A DNA stretch of 64,000 bases. Origin: Legionella sp. PATHC035. GTDB lineage: Bacteria > Pseudomonadota > Gammaproteobacteria > Legionellales > Legionellaceae. The stretch's first letter is position 1, and every line of letters starts with the position of its first letter. The stretch spans positions 310,001-374,000 of the forward strand of contig NZ_JAPHOT010000001.1 of the NCBI RefSeq assembly GCF_026191115.1, written 5' to 3'. Positions 59,260 to 64,000 of this stretch are shown piece after piece. The position numbers and the translations under genes were made by a program. The notes under the pieces were generated by a model. The model was not told the DNA's origin, did not search any database, and was given only the letters and a program-made list of their open reading frames with translations.

Positions 59260-60358
59260 ACCCGTTTATCGTTTTACCACCAAATCACTCCATTTAGATT
59301 TTCCTTTATTGGGGTTATTGCTCGTATTAATCAGTTTTGGCCTGTTAATATTATACAGCGCTTCCAATGCTAATTCAGGTATGATTTTACGACAATCCAT
59401 GAGACTTATCTTTGCATCACTCATCATGATTGTGCTTGGTTTTATCCCGCCTCATAAATATAAAATATGGACTCCATGGATTTATAGCGTCGGGTTAACA
59501 TTATTAATTGCAGTAATGCTCATGGGTAAAATTGGGAAGGGAGCGCAGCGCTGGCTTGAATTGGGCTTATTTCGCTTTCAGCCCTCTGAAATAATGAAAC
59601 TGGCAGTCCCGATGATGGCCGCATGGTATTTCGACCGCCAGACTCGACCCAGTAGTTTTAAATCGCTTAGCATTGCCGGACTCATAATTTGTGTCCCCGC
59701 CCTTCTTATTGCCAAACAACCCGATTTAGGGACTGCAATTATGGTGGCTGCTGCTGGCTTATGTGTGGTATTTTTAGCTGGAATTCGTTTTAAGGTGATT
59801 TTATTACTTATGCTCCTGGTTGGCGCTGCGATTCCAGTGGTTTGGCATGTCATGCATGATTATCAAAAACAACGCGTTTATACACTGCTTGACCCAGAAC
59901 AAGATCCCTTAGGGTCAGGGTATCATATTATACAGTCTAAAATTGCCATCGGCTCAGGGGGGCTTGCCGGCAAAGGTTGGCTGCAAGGAAGCCAATCACA
60001 TCTTAACTTTTTACCTGAGCATGCGACCGATTTTATCTTTGCAGTAACTAGTGAAGAATTTGGATTCGCAGGAGGGTTCGCTATTATAGCCCTGATTGTT
60101 TTAATTTCCCTAAGAAGTCTAAATATCGCCTCAAATGCCCAAACGACTTATACTCGCCTCTTAGCAGCAAGTCTTGCGATGTCATTTTTTATGTCGGGTT
60201 TTGTAAATATTGGCATGGTTATGGGGATTATTCCAGTAGTGGGTATTCCTTTGCCTTTAGTCAGCTACGGTGGTACGGCAATGGTTACTTTTTTAGCGAG
60301 TTTCGGGATCTTAATGTCCATTAGCTCACACAAGATTTTATTCAATAGCTTACACTGA
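59240..60358 (+). CDS. rodA: Rod shape-determining protein RodA (SEDS)
   Basis: SEDS-family glycosyltransferase polymerising lipid II in the elongasome. The 372-residue protein has ten predicted TM helices, the QPDLGTAIM motif near residue 163, EHATDFIFAVTSEEFG (catalytic aspartate) and PLVSYGGTAMV near the end. Overlaps mrdA, so the polymerase and transpeptidase are made together. Confidence 0.97.
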   Translation: MNRRHSKPVYRFTTKSLHLDFPLLGLLLVLISFGLLILYSASNANSGMILRQSMRLIFASLIMIVLGFIPPHKYKIWTPWIYSVGLTLLIAVMLMGKIGKGAQRWLELGLFRFQPSEIMKLAVPMMAAWYFDRQTRPSSFKSLSIAGLIICVPALLIAKQPDLGTAIMVAAAGLCVVFLAGIRFKVILLLMLLVGAAIPVVWHVMHDYQKQRVYTLLDPEQDPLGSGYHIIQSKIAIGSGGLAGKGWLQGSQSHLNFLPEHATDFIFAVTSEEFGFAGGFAIIALIVLISLRSLNIASNAQTTYTRLLAASLAMSFFMSGFVNIGMVMGIIPVVGIPLPLVSYGGTAMVTFLASFGILMSISSHKILFNSLH

Positions 60359-60364
60359 TGTACC

Positions 60365-60460
60365 TTCATCCTGAGCGTAGGGAGCGATCTCCCATAGAAT
60401 AGCACTGTGCTACTGCAGGGAGCTCCCTCTCTAAGCTCGGGATGACGGGGATTTCAGTGG
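60365..60460. repeat. Dispersed palindromic repeat between rodA and rnhB
   Basis: CATCCTGAGCGTAGGGAGC with AGCTCGGGATGACG-type right arm, and inner GGGAGCGATCTCCC / GGGAGCTCCCTC pairs, form a long imperfect hairpin between convergent stops. This is the most complete copy of the TCCCGAGC-TAGCGAGGGAT family in the window. Confidence 0.7.
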
Positions 60461-60495
60461 TGAAAGACGCTGCACCACTCAGCCTCAGTTTATTT

Positions 60496-61047
60496 TTACA
60501 GCAATGCGGCAACTGGTTCAAAACTTCGACGATGAATCATGCACGGGCCAAGTCGATTTAATGCTTCCCGATGTGCCACTGTTGCATAACCCTTATGTCC
60601 AGCAAAACCATATCCGGGATAAATCGCATCAAGCGCTGTCATTTCCGCATCTCGGAATACTTTGGCAAGAATGGAAGCAGCACTAATTTCAGGAATCAAA
60701 TCATCACCGTCCACAATTGCCTTACAGGGAATACTTAATTTGGGGAGATGTAAGCCATCAACTAATACTTGATCAGGCCGGATTGGCAAAGCTTCAACTG
60801 CTCGTTGAATTGCCAGCAATGTAGCATGATGAATATTCAACGTATCGATTTCATCCACTTCCGCCCTGCCAAATGCGTAAGCTAAGGCCTCTTCTTTTAT
60901 TTGCGCAGCTAACAATTCCCGCTTTTTCGCACTCAATTTTTTTGAGTCGGCAAGCCCAGCTATAGGCTTTTTTAGAATAACTGCCGCAGTAACCACAGCA
61001 CCTGCCAAAGGACCACGTCCTACTTCATCTACTCCAGCTATAAGCAT
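60496..61047 (-). CDS. rnhB: Ribonuclease HII
   Basis: Removes misincorporated ribonucleotides and RNA primers. The 183-residue protein starts at [15 protein letters not shown] (catalytic Asp-Glu) and has [19 protein letters not shown] with further catalytic acids, and [12 protein letters not shown], typical of RnhB. Convergent with rodA. Confidence 0.96.
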   Translation of the reverse strand: MLIAGVDEVGRGPLAGAVVTAAVILKKPIAGLADSKKLSAKKRELLAAQIKEEALAYAFGRAEVDEIDTLNIHHATLLAIQRAVEALPIRPDQVLVDGLHLPKLSIPCKAIVDGDDLIPEISAASILAKVFRDAEMTALDAIYPGYGFAGHKGYATVAHREALNRLGPCMIHRRSFEPVAALL

Positions 61048-61174
61048 AATATTTATCTCATTTTTAAATCAGTATAGTCTTGGGCTTTAAGGTCGGCTAA
61101 TAATACTCTTTTAAAATTGATTTATCATCCTGGAAATGCGATCATTCGCACAAATAATTAACATATAGACATTG

Positions 61175-62137
61175 ATGAGTAAAATTCGTTGCGCAGTAAT
61201 TGGTGTAGGTTATTTAGGTAGATTTCACGCACAAAAATATAAACTCCTTCCAAATGCCGAGTTAATTGGGGTTTGCGATCTGAATCAGAAAGCATTAGAC
61301 GGCGTATCACAAGAGTTGGATGTCCCAGGCTATAGCGATTATCGCGACTTATTTGGCAAGGTTGATGCAGTAAGCATTGCCGCCACGACCAATAAGCATT
61401 TTGAAATTGCCAAAGCATTCTTGGAACATGGCATCCATGTATTAATTGAAAAGCCAATCACTGAAACAATAACTCAGGCCGAGGAATTAATTCATCTTGC
61501 CAAGAAAAACCATGTAAAATTGCAAGTAGGACATCTCGAACGCTTTAACTCTGCACGACTCGCTTTGGATGAATATTTAGATACGCCTTTATTTATTCAA
61601 TCAGAACGTTTAGCTCCATTTAATCCTCGTGGTGCTGATGTTAACGTGATTCTTGATATAATGATTCATGACATCGATTTAATTCAAAATATAGTAAAAA
61701 GCCCCATTGCCTCAATCCAAGCCCATGGGACACCCGTAATTACTCAAGCAATCGATATTGCCAACGCACATATTACATTTGCTAACCAGTGCGTCGCCAA
61801 TATTACGGCGAGTCGAGTGAGCTTTAAGACAGAACGTAGGACAAGAATCTTTCAGCCTAATTCGTATCTTTCAATCGATTATCAGCACAAAAAATTTGCC
61901 GTTTTTAAAAAAGGAGAGGGTGAACTATTTCCTGGTGTTCCTGATATCATTCGTGATGAAAAAGAATTTGAAAAGAGTGACGCTTTGCTTGAAGAAATAA
62001 AATCGTTCATCAAGTGCATTGAAGAGGACAGTATTCCTTTGGTTACTGGTGAAGATGGCCGTCTTGCGCTTGAAACCGCTGAGACCATTACCTCGCTCAT
62101 CCACAATAATTTAATAGAACGACATGCAAAAATCTAA
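61175..62137 (+). CDS. Gfo/Idh/MocA-family oxidoreductase
   Basis: NAD(P)-dependent oxidoreductase. The 320-residue protein has the Rossmann loop GVGYLGRFHAQKY near residue 11, EKPITETITQAEEL (the EKP lysine) near residue 93 and a C-terminal beta-sheet domain with DIMIHDIDLI. TTG three bases upstream is an alternative start. It overlaps lpxB by 14 bases, so it is in the same transcript; a part in LPS sugar modification is plausible but not shown. Confidence 0.88.
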   Translation: MSKIRCAVIGVGYLGRFHAQKYKLLPNAELIGVCDLNQKALDGVSQELDVPGYSDYRDLFGKVDAVSIAATTNKHFEIAKAFLEHGIHVLIEKPITETITQAEELIHLAKKNHVKLQVGHLERFNSARLALDEYLDTPLFIQSERLAPFNPRGADVNVILDIMIHDIDLIQNIVKSPIASIQAHGTPVITQAIDIANAHITFANQCVANITASRVSFKTERRTRIFQPNSYLSIDYQHKKFAVFKKGEGELFPGVPDIIRDEKEFEKSDALLEEIKSFIKCIEEDSIPLVTGEDGRLALETAETITSLIHNNLIERHAKI

Positions 62138-63278
62138 ACGAGTTGTCATTATTGCTGGTGAAGAATCAGGTGATGTTCATGCATCCGTTTTAATTCGGCA
62201 ATTAAAAGCCACCTATCCTGATATTGAGATTAGTGGGATTGGTGGTCAACATATGCAAGAAGCCGGAGCGCACGTAATTTCTGATTTAGCCCGCTTTGGT
62301 GTAACAGGACTTACAGCTGTTATTCGTCACCTTAATGTAATCCGCAAGGCATTTATCGCCATTAAAAAACATTTAAATCAACAAAAACCAGATTTACTTA
62401 TTCTTGTCGATTACCCAGGCTTTAATTTGAGGCTGGCTAAATATGCAAAGCAAAAATTAGGTCTTAAAATTCTTTATTACATAAGCCCACAAATTTGGGC
62501 GTGGAAAGCAAATCGTATTCATCTAATCAAGAAATGCGTTGACCACATGGCAGTTATATTGCCTTTTGAAAAAACTATATACGAAAAAGCCGAAGTTCCA
62601 GTCAATTTTGTTGGCCATCCTTTGGTAGAAAAAATAACATCTGTAGACAGCAGCCAAGCGCAACGAAACGCTCTAGGCCTGCCCCAGGATGCACACATTT
62701 TTGCGCTTCTTCCTGGAAGTCGTACAAACGAAATCAAATATCATATGCCCATCCTGCGTGATACCGCTCAAATTTTGCAGCAACGTTATCCTAACTTACA
62801 TTTTGTAATCCCTATTGCCGATACAATTAATCCAGATACGATTAAACATTATTTTTCGGATATGCAGCTATCGATTAGCTTTGTCCAAGGTAAAGCAATA
62901 AATTGTATGGCTGCTGCGGATTTCATCATAGTTGCTTCAGGTACGGCCTCTCTTGAGTGTGCCTTATTAGAAAAACCTATGTGTATTATTTATAAATCCT
63001 CTTTTCTATCTTACGTATTGGCGATGAGATTTATTCGCGTCAAATTTTTTGGTCTGTGTAATCTTTTGGCGAACAAAATGATTGTGCCAGAGTTTTTACA
63101 ATACGACTGTAATGCTCATGAATTAACTCGCTATATTGATCATTTTTATAATGATCCCGAGCAACCTACAAAAATGATTTCGCAATTAACCAAGGTAAAG
63201 AAATCATTGTCCTCTGAAAAATCTGATCGCTCATTATTTAGTCTTGTGGTGGATGAATTGCTCGAAAATAATGCATAG
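62124..63278 (+). CDS. lpxB: Lipid-A-disaccharide synthase
   Basis: Joins two acylated glucosamine units to form the lipid A disaccharide. The 384-residue GT-B protein opens VVIIAGEESGDVHAS and has SPQIWAWKANRI, LLPGSRTNEIKYH and VASGTASLECALLEKPM, all LpxB signatures. Overlaps the preceding oxidoreductase gene. Confidence 0.96.
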   Translation: MQKSKRVVIIAGEESGDVHASVLIRQLKATYPDIEISGIGGQHMQEAGAHVISDLARFGVTGLTAVIRHLNVIRKAFIAIKKHLNQQKPDLLILVDYPGFNLRLAKYAKQKLGLKILYYISPQIWAWKANRIHLIKKCVDHMAVILPFEKTIYEKAEVPVNFVGHPLVEKITSVDSSQAQRNALGLPQDAHIFALLPGSRTNEIKYHMPILRDTAQILQQRYPNLHFVIPIADTINPDTIKHYFSDMQLSISFVQGKAINCMAAADFIIVASGTASLECALLEKPMCIIYKSSFLSYVLAMRFIRVKFFGLCNLLANKMIVPEFLQYDCNAHELTRYIDHFYNDPEQPTKMISQLTKVKKSLSSEKSDRSLFSLVVDELLENNA

Positions 63279-63391
63279 TTTTCTCTTAAAGATATAGAAT
63301 ATCAATTATCCTTCATGTACAATTAATTTTGCTTTCATTTTAAATGTTAGCAATTGGAATGTGTGATTTAATTAATAATAAGGAAGTTAAG

Positions 63392-63691
63392 ATGACTGTC
63401 ATTGAAACACCTGATACTACTCTAAACATGACTAAACAAGACCAAGGTCTACAAGATTTAGTCTACAATCTAGTCACTCGTTTTCTTGCTGAAAACAAGA
63501 CCAAAAACATCGATGATCTTTACGACATGATATTATCTGAGGTTGAGCCTCCATTACTGCAAGCAGTTATGGAAAAACGTCGTGGCAATCAACTGCAAGC
63601 TGCTAAGATGCTAGGTATTAGCCGTGGCACAATCCGTAAGAAACTGCAAAGATATTTTGGAACTAAATATTTTCGCTTAACTGATGAATAA
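63392..63691 (+). CDS. fis: Fis-family DNA-binding protein
   Basis: Nucleoid-associated regulator; Legionella carries several Fis paralogues and I cannot say which one this is. The 99-residue protein has the C-terminal Fis helix-turn-helix (NQLQAAKMLGISRGTIRKK), preceded by the dimerisation helices. AAGGAAG lies five bases before the ATG at 63392, which decides the start over the frame beginning at 63344. Confidence 0.93.
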   Translation: MTVIETPDTTLNMTKQDQGLQDLVYNLVTRFLAENKTKNIDDLYDMILSEVEPPLLQAVMEKRRGNQLQAAKMLGISRGTIRKKLQRYFGTKYFRLTDE

Positions 63692-63708
63692 TAAATATTA
63701 ATTATGCT

Positions 63709-63738
63709 AAAAAGGCTCGAATATCGAGCCTTTTTTTT
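63709..63738 (+). terminator. Rho-independent terminator after fis
   Basis: AAAAAGGCTCGA and TCGAGCC pair around a 3-base loop and are followed by eight T. It lies 18 bases after the fis stop. Confidence 0.92.
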
Positions 63739-63770
63739 GCAGTAGGTAAACCAGCTTTTAAGGATTTGTA

Positions 63771-64000
63771 ATGAAAAAAATAATCTATCTAACCCCTCTA
63801 ATTGGCTTACTATTAGCTTCCTGTGTCACTGATAAACCGGATGTCATTGCAGATGATGCAGGTAACTTACATTACACAACGCCCTATCAAGACGATAAAC
63901 GTGGTCGCACAGCTTTTCCTGTGAAACGAGATGTTCAAGGAAAAAAACTCTTTGTTTTTGATCCCAAAGCTTATGCATGGGCAGCTTATGATGCGCAAGG
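63771..64000 (+). CDS. Lipoprotein, probable L,D-transpeptidase (3' end beyond window)
   Basis: The first 76 codons of a lipoprotein, read by hand from the ATG at 63771 after AAGGA at a six-base spacing. A short signal ends in the lipobox LLASC (Cys near residue 18). After a linker the segment KKLFVFDPKAYAWAAYDAQG parallels the start of the mature L,D-transpeptidase at 48825-49298 (TFVFNPNTLTWKAIDSNG). I infer a second YkuD-type enzyme; the catalytic motif would lie beyond the window. Confidence 0.72.
   Translation, partial: MKKIIYLTPLIGLLLASCVTDKPDVIADDAGNLHYTTPYQDDKRGRTAFPVKRDVQGKKLFVFDPKAYAWAAYDAQ

Overview
The window comes from a Legionella-type gammaproteobacterium. The DNA is AT-rich. 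The gene order vpdC-pyrF-aminotransferase-lapB-lapA-rpsA-cmk-aroA-serC-gyrA-gltA-glpK-glpD-adk matches, from memory, the L. pneumophila chromosome around vpdC. Eukaryote-like protein signatures (patatin effector, SNARE motifs, F-box, CaaX ends) fit an intracellular pathogen of protozoa. The species cannot be fixed from sequence alone.

Layout. 1-1915: the 5' part of a VpdC-like patatin phospholipase effector gene, cut by the window edge. 2.2-13.2 kb: leftward housekeeping genes for pyrimidine synthesis, LPS assembly control (lapA/lapB), translation, aromatic and serine synthesis, and DNA gyrase A. 13.4-18.9 kb: citrate synthase, the divergent glycerol genes glpK/glpD, a thioredoxin and adenylate kinase. 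19-26.4 kb: a lipoprotein transglycosylase, a PolB-like exonuclease, a choline-kinase-like protein, a frameshifted MdfA-type pump, and a divergent pair of exported amidase and OprB-type porin.

26.4-33.9 kb is the accessory segment. It holds two proteins ending in CaaX prenylation boxes (one also has an N-terminal F-box), two orphan proteins with no recognised family, and a pair of small genes encoding the Qb and Qc halves of a SNAP-25-like SNARE. The two SNARE halves lie in different frames. They become one 209-residue Qbc-SNARE if one A is added to, or a -1 slip occurs at, an A6 run. Four copies of a palindromic element (arm CAGGCCTTGAATTGTGAATT) lie between these genes.

34-64 kb returns to core functions: an MFS carrier, anmK, tatD, pilZ, holB, tmk, mltG and the fatty-acid cluster fabF-acpP-fabG-fabD-fabH-plsX-rpmF-yceD; then mnmA, erpA, an L,D-transpeptidase, dnaQ, rnhA, the histidine-degradation genes hutH/hutU, a POT peptide transporter, rsfS-rlmH-mrdA-rodA (ribosome silencing and cell elongation), rnhB, a Gfo/Idh oxidoreductase overlapping lpxB, fis, and the start of a lipoprotein that looks like a second L,D-transpeptidase. 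Peptide uptake, histidine breakdown and glycerol use suit an amino-acid-consuming intracellular bacterium. Hairpin-forming intergenic repeats of a second family (consensus near TCCCGAGC-TAGCGAGGGAT) occur throughout the core part.
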